Below are positions 34,208-45,222 of a stretch of 64,000 nucleotides of DNA, piece after piece (position 1 is the first letter of the stretch; the number at the start of each line of letters is the position of its first letter). Source of the stretch: Aestuariivirga litoralis (lineage in GTDB: Bacteria; Pseudomonadota; Alphaproteobacteria; Rhizobiales; Aestuariivirgaceae). Made by a program: the position numbers and the translations under genes. Location: positions 682,001 through 746,000 of the forward strand of contig NZ_WAHS01000001.1 in the NCBI RefSeq assembly GCF_015714715.1, given 5' to 3'. The notes beneath the pieces are model-generated. The model did no database searches and was not told where the DNA came from. It was given only the letters and a program-made list of their open reading frames with translations.

Positions 34208-34392
34208 TTACACCGTATCAAGCGGAACTTTATCAACAGTTGCGCCTTGCGCTGGGCTTGCTTCCCGGCGCGGGCTTGCGCTCGGGCAAGAATTGATTAA
34301 CGCTCGAAGCGCAAGCTGGATTCGACTCGGTAAAATGGGCTAAAGTCAGCCGTTGGTCCTTATCTACGGACCCTGTGAAAGTGAGGTATCAA

Positions 34393-35676
<1,284 letters not shown>

Positions 35677-35774
35677 TGAGGCCTTGAAAGAGATGTGGGC
35701 CATGTCCACATCTCTCTCAACAATAGCGGGTCTGTTGCCGGTATCGGGGCAGGAATTCCGCAGAAGGAATGAAA

Positions 35775-38192
35775 ATGACAAAGACCAACGCCAAGACTGA
35801 AATCCTGCCCGTGTTGCCGCTGAGGGACATCGTGGTTTTCCCGCACATGGTGGTGCCGCTGTTTGTTGGCCGCCAGAAGTCGATCGCCGCACTTGAAGAA
35901 GTGATGCGCGAAGACAAGCGCATTCTGCTCGTCGCCCAGCGCAATGCTGGCGATGATGAGCCGACTGCTGAAACCATTTATGATGTCGGCACGCTGGCCC
36001 AGGTGCTGCAGCTGTTGAAGCTGCCGGACGGCACTGTGAAGGTGCTGGTTGAAGGCACGGACCGTGCCAAGGTCGAACGCTTCACCGCGCGCCCGGAATT
36101 TTTTGAAGCTGAAATTTCGCTGCTGCCTTCGATTGCCCAGACGGGTGCCGAGGCTGATGCCTTGGCGCGCACGGCTGTGCAGCAGTTCGAATCCTATGTG
36201 AAGCTCAACAAGAAAGTGCCGCAGGAAGTTTTGGCCACGCTCGGCCAGATCACCGATCAGTCGAAGCTGGCTGATACGGTGGCTGCGCATCTGTCGATCA
36301 AGATTCCGGAAAAGCAGGAATTGCTTGAGACCATCGATGTAGCAGAGCGCCTGGAAAAGTGCTTCGGCTTCATGGAAGGCGAGATCTCCGTCCTCCAGGT
36401 CGAGAAGCGCATCCGTGGTCGCGTAAAGCGCCAGATGGAGAAGACGCAGCGCGAGTATTATTTGAATGAGCAGATGAAGGCCATTCAGAAGGAACTCGGC
36501 GACGGCGAAGCCGGCGAGAAAAACGAAGTTGAAGAACTAGAGAAGCGCATTGCCGCCACCAAGTTCTCCAAGGAAGCACGCGAGCGTGCCGATGCCGAGA
36601 TCAAGAAGCTGAAGCAGATGGCGCCGATGTCGGCTGAAGCCACTGTGGTGCGCAACTATCTCGACTGGCTGCTCAACATTCCGTGGAACCAGCCGTCCAA
36701 GGTGAAATCTGATCTGGATTTCGCGCAGAACGTTCTCGATACCGATCATTTCGGCCTCGAGAAAGTGAAGGACCGTATCGTCGAGTACCTCGCCGTGCAG
36801 GGCCGCACCAAGAAGCTGCGCGGGCCGATCCTGTGCCTCGTCGGGCCGCCCGGCGTGGGCAAGACCTCGCTTGCGAAATCCATTGCGAAAGCAACGGGCC
36901 GCGAATTCGTGCGCATGTCACTGGGTGGCGTGCGTGACGAAAGCGAAATCCGCGGTCACCGCCGCACCTATATTGGTTCGATGCCCGGCAAGATCATCCA
37001 GTCGATGAAGAAGGCCAAGAAGAGCAATCCGCTTTTCCTGCTCGACGAAATCGACAAGATGGGCATGGATTTCCGTGGCGATCCGTCTGCAGCGCTTCTC
37101 GAAGTGCTGGATCCGGAACAGAACTCGACTTTCATGGATCACTATCTCGAGGTTGAATATGACCTCTCGAATGTGATGTTCGTGACCACGTCGAACACGC
37201 TGAACATTCCGCCGGCTCTTCTGGACCGTATGGAAATCATCCGCCTCGCCGGTTACACCGAAGAGGAAAAGGCTGAGATCGCACGCCGCCACTTGATCCC
37301 GAAGTCCATGGAGCACCATGGCCTGTCGAAGAAGGAATTCGAAATCACCCCGGACGCTTTGAAGGTGGTGATCGAGAATTACACCCGGGAATCCGGTGTG
37401 CGTAATCTTGAGCGCGAAGTCTCGACCTTGGCCCGCAAGGCCACCAAGGACCTGATGATCGGCAAAAAGAAGAAGATCAAGGTGGATGCCGAATTGGCTG
37501 AATCCTATCTTGGCGTGCCGCGCTACAAGCACGGCCTTGCCGAGAGTGAAGATCAGGTCGGTGTGGTCACGGGTATGGCCTGGACGGAAGTGGGCGGCGA
37601 ATTGCTGACCATTGAAGCCCTGATGATGCCTGGCAAGGGCCGCATGACGGTAACCGGCAATCTGAAGGACGTGATGAAGGAGTCGATTTCGGCTGCATCA
37701 TCTTATGTCCGCAGCCGCGCACCTCTGATCGGTGTGAAGCCGCCTGTGTTCGACAAGCGTGACATTCACGTTCACGTTCCGGAAGCGGCAACGCCGAAGG
37801 ATGGTCCGTCGGCCGGTGTCGGCATGGTCACGGCCATTGTCTCGGTGATGACCGGCATTCCGGTGCGCAAGGATGTTGCCATGACGGGCGAGATCACGCT
37901 GCGTGGCCGCGTCCTGCCGATCGGTGGTTTGAAGGAAAAGCTGCTGGCCGCTCTGCGCGGTGGCATCAAGACCGTGATGATCCCTGAGGAGAATGTGAAA
38001 GACCTCGCGGATGTGCCGGTCTCGGTGAAGAACGGGATGGAGATCATTCCGGTCGCCAAGATGGATGATGTGCTGAAGCACGCGCTTGTGCGCCAGCCGG
38101 AAGCCATCATCTGGGATGAGGAAGCGGAAGAAGCCGCTGCCGCAGCCCGCGCCGCCAAGCTGCGCGATGGTGAAGGTGCTACGGCGCACTGA
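35775..38192 (+). CDS. lon: ATP-dependent protease Lon (LonA)
   Basis: An 805-residue LonA. The N-terminal substrate-recognition domain starts [20 protein letters not shown], a coiled-coil region lies at about residues 190-300, and AAA+ Walker A is [12 protein letters not shown] with [10 protein letters not shown] as Walker B. The protease domain carries the Ser-Lys dyad in [14 protein letters not shown] (Ser) and [13 protein letters not shown] (Lys). It degrades misfolded and regulatory proteins. The AAGGA element lies 6 bases before the ATG at 35775 but touches the one at 35769, so 35775 is chosen. A strong terminator follows. Confidence 0.96.
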   Translation: MTKTNAKTEILPVLPLRDIVVFPHMVVPLFVGRQKSIAALEEVMREDKRILLVAQRNAGDDEPTAETIYDVGTLAQVLQLLKLPDGTVKVLVEGTDRAKVERFTARPEFFEAEISLLPSIAQTGAEADALARTAVQQFESYVKLNKKVPQEVLATLGQITDQSKLADTVAAHLSIKIPEKQELLETIDVAERLEKCFGFMEGEISVLQVEKRIRGRVKRQMEKTQREYYLNEQMKAIQKELGDGEAGEKNEVEELEKRIAATKFSKEARERADAEIKKLKQMAPMSAEATVVRNYLDWLLNIPWNQPSKVKSDLDFAQNVLDTDHFGLEKVKDRIVEYLAVQGRTKKLRGPILCLVGPPGVGKTSLAKSIAKATGREFVRMSLGGVRDESEIRGHRRTYIGSMPGKIIQSMKKAKKSNPLFLLDEIDKMGMDFRGDPSAALLEVLDPEQNSTFMDHYLEVEYDLSNVMFVTTSNTLNIPPALLDRMEIIRLAGYTEEEKAEIARRHLIPKSMEHHGLSKKEFEITPDALKVVIENYTRESGVRNLEREVSTLARKATKDLMIGKKKKIKVDAELAESYLGVPRYKHGLAESEDQVGVVTGMAWTEVGGELLTIEALMMPGKGRMTVTGNLKDVMKESISAASSYVRSRAPLIGVKPPVFDKRDIHVHVPEAATPKDGPSAGVGMVTAIVSVMTGIPVRKDVAMTGEITLRGRVLPIGGLKEKLLAALRGGIKTVMIPEENVKDLADVPVSVKNGMEIIPVAKMDDVLKHALVRQPEAIIWDEEAEEAAAAARAAKLRDGEGATAH

Positions 38193-38214
38193 CCATCTGT
38201 ACACTGATAAATTG

Positions 38215-38245
38215 AAAACCCCGGGTGATGAGCCCGGGGTTTTTG
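38215..38245. terminator. Bidirectional rho-independent terminator after lon
   Basis: AAAACCCCGGG and CCCGGGGTTTT form an 11-bp stem with a 7-nt TGATGAG loop, flanked by A and T runs. It lies between the convergent lon and GNAT genes and can serve both. Confidence 0.9.
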
Positions 38246-38246
38246 T

Positions 38247-38924
38247 TTACGCGCTGCGGGTTAGGCGTTTCACGAAAACCTCGCAGCGTTTTTCGAAGCC
38301 CAGCTTTTCATAGAGGGCTATGGCAGCCGTATTGGTGGACCATGAATGCAGAAAGGGGATTTCGCCGCGTGCCAGGATACGCCGCGCCGCCATCGAAGAC
38401 AGCGCGCCGGCGATGCCCTTGCCGCGGAAATCGGGATGGGTGCAGACAGCACTGATTTCGGTGGCGCCTTCAGGCTTGAAGCGTTCCCCGGCCATGGCGA
38501 TGAGCTTGCCACCGGTCTTGACCCCGATGAAGCCACCCATGCGCGGTGTGCCCATGAGGAAGGGCCCCGGTTTGGTCAAGTTGGCAAGATCAAACATTTC
38601 GGCGAAATCGGCCTCGCCGAGTTCCACCATGTCGATATCGGGCACCAGCTTTTCCGGATGGGCCATGGTCAATTGATAGCCCCAGCCCAAATCGGCACCC
38701 TCACAGCCAGCAGGCGTGGATACCTTGTCACGTTGAAGCATGGCAATACCGCCGTTCTCCGGCACCATTTCGCCTAAAGCAGTGATCGCATCTTCACTCA
38801 GATCACGCGCGGCGGCAAAGATGGAAACAGAGGGCAGGAAGCGGAAGGCGAGTGTACTGCCTTCCGCCAGATGTGATTGCCGGGTGCGCAGGCCATGGAA
38901 GACAGGGTTGTCGAGAACGTTCAT
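38247..38924 (-). CDS. GNAT family N-acetyltransferase (FR47-like)
   Basis: A 225-residue protein whose C-terminal half is a GNAT domain: ATEISAVCTHPDFRGKGIAGALSSMAARRI contains the acetyl-CoA pyrophosphate loop (R/Q-x-x-G-x-G/A form), followed by FLHSWSTNTAAIALYEKLGFEKR, the conserved terminal strand/helix. The N-terminal half is a divergent half-GNAT of the FR47 type. It transfers an acetyl group to an unknown amine. The MarR-type regulator gene starts just upstream on the same strand, with one base between them, so the pair is almost certainly co-transcribed and controlled by the operator near 39428. Confidence 0.88.
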   Translation of the reverse strand: MNVLDNPVFHGLRTRQSHLAEGSTLAFRFLPSVSIFAAARDLSEDAITALGEMVPENGGIAMLQRDKVSTPAGCEGADLGWGYQLTMAHPEKLVPDIDMVELGEADFAEMFDLANLTKPGPFLMGTPRMGGFIGVKTGGKLIAMAGERFKPEGATEISAVCTHPDFRGKGIAGALSSMAARRILARGEIPFLHSWSTNTAAIALYEKLGFEKRCEVFVKRLTRSA

Positions 38925-38925
38925 T

Positions 38926-39411
38926 TCATCTCTCCTTCGATCTTTCGAGCAGGGGCACTGCGTCTAGCGATTTTTCCAGCGCATCCAGCATGGTGAGAAG
39001 ATCGCCTTTCAGTGGCTTGCAAGCATCGGCCACCGCGCGTTCAACGCAGGGCCAGAGGCCGGCGCGGGATTTGGCCACCGCCGCCTTGGCTTTGCGGGTG
39101 AGGCTGACTTGCTTCACCCGTCGGTCCTTTCCGGCCTTTACGGAGGCCAAGCTCAGACGCTGCAGCTGGTTGACGATGCGGGTGGCGCCGGGTTGCGACA
39201 TGCCCAGCGCTTCGGCCAATTCCCCCACGCTGATGGTGCCCTTGGAATCGATGATGTGCATGCTGGTGAACAGGCTGGACGGAATATCGATGCCATGTGA
39301 GTCGGCCATCAGTTGCACATCGGCCTGCAAGCGTTCCCCCAGGCGGCGGAAGCGGCTGCCCAAAGTGAGATAGCCCTCGGCCTTTACGACATCCTCCACG
39401 TGCATCTCCAT
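38926..39411 (-). CDS. MarR family transcriptional regulator
   Basis: A 161-residue winged-helix protein. The helix-turn-helix lies at about residues 60-85 (SVGELAEALGMSQPGATRIVNQLQRL), followed by the wing with KAGKDRRVKQVSLTRKAKA, a MarR hallmark in which Asp/Arg contact the minor groove. MarR dimers usually repress their own operon and release DNA on binding a small ligand or oxidant. A palindrome starts 5 bases upstream of its ATG, and the gene is transcribed together with the GNAT acetyltransferase. Confidence 0.9.
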   Translation of the reverse strand: MEMHVEDVVKAEGYLTLGSRFRRLGERLQADVQLMADSHGIDIPSSLFTSMHIIDSKGTISVGELAEALGMSQPGATRIVNQLQRLSLASVKAGKDRRVKQVSLTRKAKAAVAKSRAGLWPCVERAVADACKPLKGDLLTMLDALEKSLDAVPLLERSKER

Positions 39412-39415
39412 AGAT

Positions 39416-39439
39416 AATTATATAACTTGTTATGTAATT
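39416..39439. promoter_or_regulatory. Putative MarR operator, 11-bp inverted repeat
   Basis: AATTATATAAC-TT-GTTATGTAATT is an inverted repeat with a single mismatch, AT-rich against a GC-rich background. It lies between the MarR gene and the divergent secreted-protein gene. MarR proteins bind palindromes of this size next to their own gene, so autoregulation is likely, and the divergent gene at 39502 may be controlled too. Confidence 0.7.
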
Positions 39440-39501
39440 TCGAAGAACTTGGCAAGTGGCGGGCTGGATGCAATAGTCGGCGCATCCGGAGGAGATTTCT
39501 A

Positions 39502-40092
39502 ATGCGCTTATCTGTATTTGCCTTGGGCTTGCTGATCACCACGCCGCTGTTTGCGGCTTCACCAGATGGCATGATTACTTGCACCTTTCCGGTGAAGGCA
39601 GGTGATACTGCCAAATCACTGAAGGCCAAATTCGGCAAGCAGGCCGTCATCAAAACTCTGCCGGGTGCGGAAGGTGAAATGTACAAGGCGCTGGTGCTGT
39701 TCCCCAAGGACAAGTCCCGCGTGGTGAATGTGACGTTTGCCGATGATGCGATGACCAAGGTATCAAATGTGGATCCCGGCGGCGATGGCGCGGGCCGGGT
39801 GGTGGCGGGCGTTACAATGGGAACGAGCGTTGCCGATGTGCGCAAGGTCAATGAAGAGCCGTTCGACATTAGCGGGTTTGACTGGGATTATGGTGGCTTT
39901 GTCACTGATTGGCATGGCGGTGCGCTGAATGAAATGCCGGGCGGCTGTTCGGCGTCGATCCGGTTTGCCCCTGCTGAAGATGCGAACCTTCCGAACGACA
40001 TGTCAGGCGATGGCGTGACGATCTCATCGGATGATCAACGCCTGCAGAAGGCAAAAGTGACGGTGCAGATGCTGGGGCTGAAATTCCCCTGA
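39502..40092 (+). CDS. Secreted protein of unknown function
   Basis: A 196-residue protein with a signal peptide (MRLSVFALGLLITTPLFA). The mature N-terminus SPDGMITCTFPVKAGDTAKSLKAKFG resembles the opening of other alphaproteobacterial exported proteins that assess a precursor and then describe a beta-rich domain (VVNVTFADDAMTKVS, FDWDYGGFVTDWHGGAL, GCSASIRFAP). It has two cysteines. A GGAGGAG ribosome-binding site supports the ATG at 39502. It is divergent from the marR gene across about 90 bases that include the palindromic operator. I know no function for the family. Confidence 0.75.
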   Translation: MRLSVFALGLLITTPLFAASPDGMITCTFPVKAGDTAKSLKAKFGKQAVIKTLPGAEGEMYKALVLFPKDKSRVVNVTFADDAMTKVSNVDPGGDGAGRVVAGVTMGTSVADVRKVNEEPFDISGFDWDYGGFVTDWHGGALNEMPGGCSASIRFAPAEDANLPNDMSGDGVTISSDDQRLQKAKVTVQMLGLKFP

Positions 40093-40094
40093 GA

Positions 40095-41591
40095 TCAGCG
40101 CGCCACGGCTTCGATTACCGCCAGCAGGGCGCGCGGCAAGGTTTCAAAGGCGTAAGGCGCGTGCAGACGCTCCAGCCAGTGGTGATAGTCGCGGCCCCAG
40201 GGGCCCAGATTGATGGTGGGGTAGCCTGCCGGTTCATGCATCTCAAACAGGATACCCCAACCCGGCGTGTTGGCGGCCACGGCATCGAGCGAGCCTGCGG
40301 CCTCACCGAAGCAGCTCATATCGGAAATGCCGGCAAAGTAGTTCAGGGAACCTACGCCGAGGGGCGACACGGCCTTCTCAATGAGACTACGCAACTTCGT
40401 GTCCTGCATCAGGACGGCGGGATAAGGGATTGATCCAAAACCGATAACCACGGTTGGTTCGGTGAGGCCGGAGAGTGCCCAAGCGTGTTGGGTGAGGCGC
40501 TTGATCTTTTCTGGCACGTCGAGCGTGGCATCTGCGCTCAGGGTTTGAGCCATCTGGGCAAGGGGCTCGGGCGCGCATTTCTGCAGCAGGTCAGCGACGG
40601 TGATCAGGGCGATCTTGCGGTTCAGCCTTGCCTCCGCCCGGTCCAAGGCTGTGCGGGCCATTTCAAGGCTGGTGGCGAGAACTTCTGCAGGCCCGCGCTG
40701 GTATTGCAGCGTGTTCCAATAGACGAAGGCCGAGGCTGGCGTGGTGACGTTGTAAACCTGCTTCAGGTCCTTGGCATAGAGCACGGTGGGGGCGGCGGTG
40801 CGCTCATTGCCCATGATTTCGGCGAGCTGGGGCGACAGTTCGAATTCGGTGACCAGTTCTGCCGCGATGTAAGCCGCGTTGGCACCTTGGGCGGAATAGC
40901 CGGCATGAGTTTCCTGGCCGACGACGAAGGCCGTGAGCAGCTGCTTGCCGATCGAACCATAAGTGATGACGCGCGCGGCAGCGCCATCACCCAGATCGGC
41001 AATCGCATCGAGATTGATGACCAGCTTGATATCGAGGCCGTGCTCCTTTGCGGCCTGTTTGAGATCGGGGATTGCGGCGCGTGCGCCGGCTGAACCATTT
41101 TCCTCATCGGCCACCGCGAGGAACAGCAATGTGGCTTCGCCCTGATAGGCATTGATGGCGGCAAGCCCTGCTGCCAGTCCGGCTTTCATGTCAAGCAGGC
41201 CGCGGCCGGGTAGAAAGTCGCCGCTTTCAAAATCGGCGAGGGCCAGCGGGTTTTCGCCCGTGGCCTTGAGGCGCGCAATGGTGGCAGCAAGCAAGGCTTC
41301 AGCATCGAAGGCAGGCAGGGCACCGTAGTCATCAACCGGCACCACATCGAAATGGCCGGTGAGAACCACAGTGGCGTTCGATGTGCCCTTGCGCAGGGCG
41401 AAGAGATTCTTGCGGGCATGCGCGCCGCCGGGAATGGGCGTGGTCCAGATTTTGTCGAAGCCCATAAGCTCGCCTGCCAGCCAATCGGCAAATTGCGCTT
41501 CACTTGCGCTGCCGGTCACGCTGGGCTGCAGGGTGAAGCGCAGCGCCAGATCGCGTGCATGGGTGGCGAGGTCGTTGGTTTTGGCTTTCAT
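40095..41591 (-). CDS. M20 family metallopeptidase, RocB-like
   Basis: A 498-residue zinc-dependent amidohydrolase/peptidase of the M20 clan. Metal and catalytic residues are visible: VVLTGHFDVVPVDD (His and Asp), GRGLLDMKAGLAAG (bridging Asp), LAVADEENGSAG (catalytic and metal Glu), and a C-terminal LGPWGRDYHHWLE with the last metal His. It is longer than usual M20 enzymes and matches the RocB type linked to arginine use in other bacteria; the true substrate is not known. ATG 41591 is chosen over an upstream GTG. A truncated ABC ATPase gene lies divergently upstream. Confidence 0.8.
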   Translation of the reverse strand: MKAKTNDLATHARDLALRFTLQPSVTGSASEAQFADWLAGELMGFDKIWTTPIPGGAHARKNLFALRKGTSNATVVLTGHFDVVPVDDYGALPAFDAEALLAATIARLKATGENPLALADFESGDFLPGRGLLDMKAGLAAGLAAINAYQGEATLLFLAVADEENGSAGARAAIPDLKQAAKEHGLDIKLVINLDAIADLGDGAAARVITYGSIGKQLLTAFVVGQETHAGYSAQGANAAYIAAELVTEFELSPQLAEIMGNERTAAPTVLYAKDLKQVYNVTTPASAFVYWNTLQYQRGPAEVLATSLEMARTALDRAEARLNRKIALITVADLLQKCAPEPLAQMAQTLSADATLDVPEKIKRLTQHAWALSGLTEPTVVIGFGSIPYPAVLMQDTKLRSLIEKAVSPLGVGSLNYFAGISDMSCFGEAAGSLDAVAANTPGWGILFEMHEPAGYPTINLGPWGRDYHHWLERLHAPYAFETLPRALLAVIEAVAR

Positions 41592-41709
41592 GGCACAGCC
41601 ATATCCCGTCACGCTGCATGAGAAAACCCCGGTGTGGATAAGACTTGTGCTATGCCTTGCCCAGAAAGCGGGCGGGCCCCGGGGTTGAACTGGTTTAGCT
41701 TGACCTTAC

Positions 41710-42195
41710 AATGTGTTCCAGCACTTCAATCTGTTCCCGCATCTGACCGTGCTTGAGAACTGCACGCTGGCGCCGATCTGGGTGCGCAAACAACCCAAGG
41801 CGCAGGCCGAAGAGACAGCGATGAAATTCCTCAAGCGCGTGAAGATTCCGGAACAGGCATTGAAATATCCGGGCCAGCTATCGGGCGGCCAGCAACAGCG
41901 CGTGGCGATTGCACGCGCCTTGTGCATGAACCCGAAGATCATGCTGTTCGATGAACCAACCTCGGCGCTTGATCCGGAAATGATCAAGGAAGTGCTGGAA
42001 GTGATGGTGGATCTGGCGCAGGGCGGCATGACCATGCTGTGCGTCACGCACGAAATGGCCTTCGCGCGGCAAGTGGCCGACCGCGTCATTTTCATGGATC
42101 AGGGGCAGATCGTTGAAGAAAACGAACCACAGGAATTCTTCAGCCACCCGAAGAATGCGCGCACCAAGTTGTTCCTGGAGCAAATTCTGCACTGA
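41710..42195 (+). pseudogene. 5'-truncated amino-acid-type ABC transporter ATPase (GlnQ-like)
   Basis: About 160 residues correspond to the last two-thirds of a GlnQ/HisP-type ATPase: [16 protein letters not shown] (Q-loop), [16 protein letters not shown] (signature), [18 protein letters not shown] (Walker B) and [15 protein letters not shown] (H-loop), then the normal C-terminus. The first 80 or so residues, including Walker A, are missing, and no start with a ribosome-binding site precedes the Q-loop. It therefore cannot bind ATP normally. No cognate permease or binding protein of amino-acid type is adjacent. It looks like a deletion remnant. Confidence 0.85.
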
Positions 42196-42345
42196 TTTCG
42201 TGACCGTTCGAAAACGGCATGTTGAACGTGGTTTGACCCTCCGCATAGCGTTGCGTCAAACACATGTGCACGCAACTCGCGTTGTCACATAACTGAATTA
42301 TTGCCACGTCAAATGCTCGCTCCGTCAAACAGGAGACGAGACACC
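42196..42345 (+). promoter_or_regulatory. Leader/promoter region of the ABC importer operon
   Basis: 150 bases before the binding-protein gene hold an inverted repeat GTTTGAC (42231-42237) / GTCAAAC (42255-42261) and two more GTCAAA copies at about 42308 and 42324. The repetition suggests a regulator-binding region, but no specific regulator can be named. Confidence 0.35.
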
Positions 42346-43464
42346 ATGACATCAACGGTAATCAAATCGCTTCGCACTGCTGCGGCTTCGCTGGTCGCAC
42401 TTTCAGTTGCGCTGCCCTCGCTGGCTCACAGCGCTTCGATGGACGAAATGGTTGCTGCCGCCAAGAAAGAAGGCGAACTCACCGTTATCGCTTTGCCGCA
42501 CGATTGGTGTGGCTATGGCGACGTGATCGCCGGCTTCAAAGCCAAGTATCCCGAAATCAAGGTCAACGAACTCAACCCCGACGCTGGTTCGGGCGATGAA
42601 ATCGAAGCCATCAAGGCCAACAAGGATAACAAGGGACCGCAGTCGCCTGACGTGATCGACGTTGGTCTGGCCTTCGGCCCGCAGGCCAAGAAGGACGGCC
42701 TGATCCAGGCTTACAAGGTTGCGACTTGGGCTGACATTCCGGACAATGTGAAGGATGCCGACGGCTTCTGGTACGGCGACTATTACGGCGTGATGGCTTT
42801 CGGCGTGAACAAGGACGTCATCAAGGAAACCCCGAAGGATTGGGCTGACCTGCTGAAGCCGGCTTACGCCAATTCAGTTGCCCTCACCGGCGATCCGCGC
42901 GCTTCGAACCAGGCCATTCTCGCCATTCTCTCGGCTGGTCTCGGCCAGGGTGCCAAGGCTGGCAAGGAATCGGGCACCAAGGGCCTCGAATTCTTCGCTC
43001 AACTCAACAAGGCTGGCAATTTCGTTCCAGTCACCGGCAAGTCGGGCACCATCGCTCAGGGCCAGACCCCGATCGTCGCTGCCTGGGACTACAATCTGCT
43101 GGCCTGGCGCGACAGCCTGAAGGGCAATCCCCCAATGGACGTTGTGATCCCGACCTCGGCCTCGCTCGCTGGCGTTTATGTGCAGGCCATCTCGGCCTAC
43201 GCACCGCACGTCAACGCTGCCAAGCTCTGGATGGAATACCTGTATTCGGATGAAGGCCAGATCGGCTGGTTGAAGGGCTATTGCCACCCGTCGCGCTTCA
43301 ACGCGCTGTCGGCTGCCGGCAAGGTTCCGGCTGACCTGCTGGCCAAGCTGCCGCCGGCTGAAGCCTATGCCAAGGCCATTTTCCCGACCGTGGAAGAGCA
43401 GGCTGACAACAAGACCGTTGTTTCGGGCGAGTGGGACAAGGTCGTAGGCGCCCAAGTCAAGTAA
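42346..43464 (+). CDS. ABC transporter substrate-binding protein (family 1, iron/phosphonate/polyamine-like)
   Basis: A 372-residue periplasmic binding protein with a signal peptide (residues about 1-31, ALPSLAHSASM). The mature start EMVAAAKKEGELTVIALPHDWCGYGDVIAGFKAKYP and the later DVIDVGLAFGPQAKKDGL, WADLLKPAYAN, IVAAWDYNLLAW and GYCHPSRFNALS blocks are those of family-1 solute-binding proteins paired with two-permease systems of the Fbp/PhnS/PotD cluster. The ligand is not defined by sequence. An AGGAGACGAG ribosome-binding site precedes the ATG. It heads a four-gene operon with two permeases and an ATPase. Confidence 0.85.
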   Translation: MTSTVIKSLRTAAASLVALSVALPSLAHSASMDEMVAAAKKEGELTVIALPHDWCGYGDVIAGFKAKYPEIKVNELNPDAGSGDEIEAIKANKDNKGPQSPDVIDVGLAFGPQAKKDGLIQAYKVATWADIPDNVKDADGFWYGDYYGVMAFGVNKDVIKETPKDWADLLKPAYANSVALTGDPRASNQAILAILSAGLGQGAKAGKESGTKGLEFFAQLNKAGNFVPVTGKSGTIAQGQTPIVAAWDYNLLAWRDSLKGNPPMDVVIPTSASLAGVYVQAISAYAPHVNAAKLWMEYLYSDEGQIGWLKGYCHPSRFNALSAAGKVPADLLAKLPPAEAYAKAIFPTVEEQADNKTVVSGEWDKVVGAQVK

Positions 43465-43534
43465 CTCTCCCTGATCTCCGCGCGGACTCCTCGCCGCGCG
43501 GAGGTCTTCATTTTCATCAAAGATACGGCCACCC

Positions 43535-44437
43535 ATGACTGATGTCGTTGACGCCAAGACGCTGCCCATTGAACGCCCGCAATCTGCTTTGTGGCGCGGC
43601 TTCCTGCCGTGGTTGGGTCTCGCACCTTTCACCATTTTCGTATTGCTGTTCCTCATCCTGCCGACGATGAATATCGTGGCCGGTGCTTTCCAGACCGCAG
43701 ATGGCAGCTTTACATTTCAAAACATAATCGACCTGAACACATCGAACATCCTCGGCGCGTTCTGGGTGTCGATGAAGATTTCATTTTTGACAGCGCTTCT
43801 GGGCTGCGTGATTGGCTTGCTGCTGGCTGCTGCGGTCACCAAAGGTGGCTTGCCATCCTGGCTGCGCGATACGACCATGACATTCTCCGGAGTGGCTTCA
43901 AATTTTGCCGGCGTTCCGTTGGCCTTCGCATTCATCGCCACGTTTGGCCGCCTGGGCCTCGTGACCCTGATCTTCCGTGACTGGTTCAATATCAATCTTG
44001 CTGCCAGCGGCTTTAACCTCATCAGCTTTACCGGTCTGGCGCTGACATATCTGTATTTCCAGATCCCGCTCATGGTACTGATCGTGACGCCTGCTCTGGA
44101 CGGAATGAAGCGCGAATGGCGCGAAGCTGCAGACAGTCTGGGCGCCTCAGGCACGCAATATGTCACAATGGTGGCGCTGCCGATCCTGTGGCCCACATTG
44201 CTTGGTACGTTCGCCCTGTTGTTCGCCAATGCCTTTGGTGCTGTCGCTACGGCGATGGCGCTGACTGGATCTTCACTGTCGCTGATGCCGATTGTTCTTT
44301 TCGCGCAGATCCGTGGCGACGTATTGCAGAATCCGCATCTCGGTTACGCCATTGCCTTCGCCATGATCGCCATCACCGGTGTTGCCAACCTGATCTATAT
44401 CGTGCTGCGCGGCCGCGCTGAAAGGTGGCAGAAATGA
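43535..44437 (+). CDS. ABC transporter permease (first of two)
   Basis: A 300-residue permease with six membrane helices. The N-terminal helix is FLPWLGLAPFTIFVLLFLILPTM, and the EAA loop EWREAADSLGASGTQYVTMVALPILWP is the ATPase docking site. It is similar in design to PotB/PhnU-type subunits. It starts 70 bases after the binding-protein gene and ends in an ATGA overlap with the second permease, so subunits are made in step. Confidence 0.9.
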   Translation: MTDVVDAKTLPIERPQSALWRGFLPWLGLAPFTIFVLLFLILPTMNIVAGAFQTADGSFTFQNIIDLNTSNILGAFWVSMKISFLTALLGCVIGLLLAAAVTKGGLPSWLRDTTMTFSGVASNFAGVPLAFAFIATFGRLGLVTLIFRDWFNINLAASGFNLISFTGLALTYLYFQIPLMVLIVTPALDGMKREWREAADSLGASGTQYVTMVALPILWPTLLGTFALLFANAFGAVATAMALTGSSLSLMPIVLFAQIRGDVLQNPHLGYAIAFAMIAITGVANLIYIVLRGRAERWQK

Positions 44438-45222
44438 AGGCGACGAAAATCTGGTCGTGGATCATCTTCGTCATCGGCGTCATCTATTTCCTGCTGCCGC
44501 TGATCGCCACGTTTGAATTCTCGCTGCGCGCGCGGCGCGGCGTCTATTCCTTCGACGCCTACCAGAATGTGCTGGGTGATCCGCAATTCCGGGAGACCTT
44601 TGGCTTTTCACTGGTGGCTGCCGTAGCGACAATCATTATCGGCTCGCTGATCGTGGTACCAACGGCTTATTGGGTGCGCCTGCGGCTGCCGCAAGCACGT
44701 TCGCTGGTGGAGTTCATCACGCTACTGCCGCTGATCATTCCGGCCATCGTTATCGTGTTCGGCCATATCCGCATGTTCAACACGTCCAGCTTCTTGCCGC
44801 TGCTGGGCTCGGTGCCCGGTACCAATGTGCTGCTGGTGTTTGGTTATGCTGTGTTGTCGCTGCCCTATATGTACCGCGCGGTGGATACCGGCTTGCGCAC
44901 CATCGACGTGCGCACTTTGACCGAAGCCGCGCAGAGCCTTGGGGGAGGGTGGTTCACTGTCCTCTTCCGGGTGATTTTTCCGAACTGCTTTGTCGCCGTC
45001 GTATCAGGCGCCTTCCTGACCTTTGCCATCGTCATCGGTGAATATGTTTTTGCGGCACTGCTCAACCGCCCGGCATTCGGCCCCTACATGGTCTGGATGG
45101 GTGGCAACAAGGCCTATGAACCGGCGGCCCTTGCCGTCATCGCTTTCGCCATCACCTGGGGCTGCATGGGTCTCATCCAGATGGCAACCCGCTTCTCAAA
45201 ACACAACATGGTCAAACGCTGA
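44434..45222 (+). CDS. ABC transporter permease (second of two)
   Basis: A 262-residue permease, PotC/PhnV-like, with six helices. The first is WSWIIFVIGVIYFLLPLIATFEFSLR and the EAA loop is TEAAQSLGGGWFTVLFRVIFPNCFVA. ATG at 44434 overlaps the preceding stop (ATGA); an upstream GTG at 44425 is less likely. Its TGA shares one base with the ATG of the ATPase gene. It forms the membrane pore with the preceding permease. Confidence 0.9.
   Translation: MKATKIWSWIIFVIGVIYFLLPLIATFEFSLRARRGVYSFDAYQNVLGDPQFRETFGFSLVAAVATIIIGSLIVVPTAYWVRLRLPQARSLVEFITLLPLIIPAIVIVFGHIRMFNTSSFLPLLGSVPGTNVLLVFGYAVLSLPYMYRAVDTGLRTIDVRTLTEAAQSLGGGWFTVLFRVIFPNCFVAVVSGAFLTFAIVIGEYVFAALLNRPAFGPYMVWMGGNKAYEPAALAVIAFAITWGCMGLIQMATRFSKHNMVKR

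Noticed and set aside
34208-34392. A clpP terminator or small RNA in the clpP-clpX gap
   Set aside because: The CTTGC/GCAAG hairpin is only 5 bp with no T run, and the rest is GC-rich repeats of GCGC and GGCTTGC without a clear structure.
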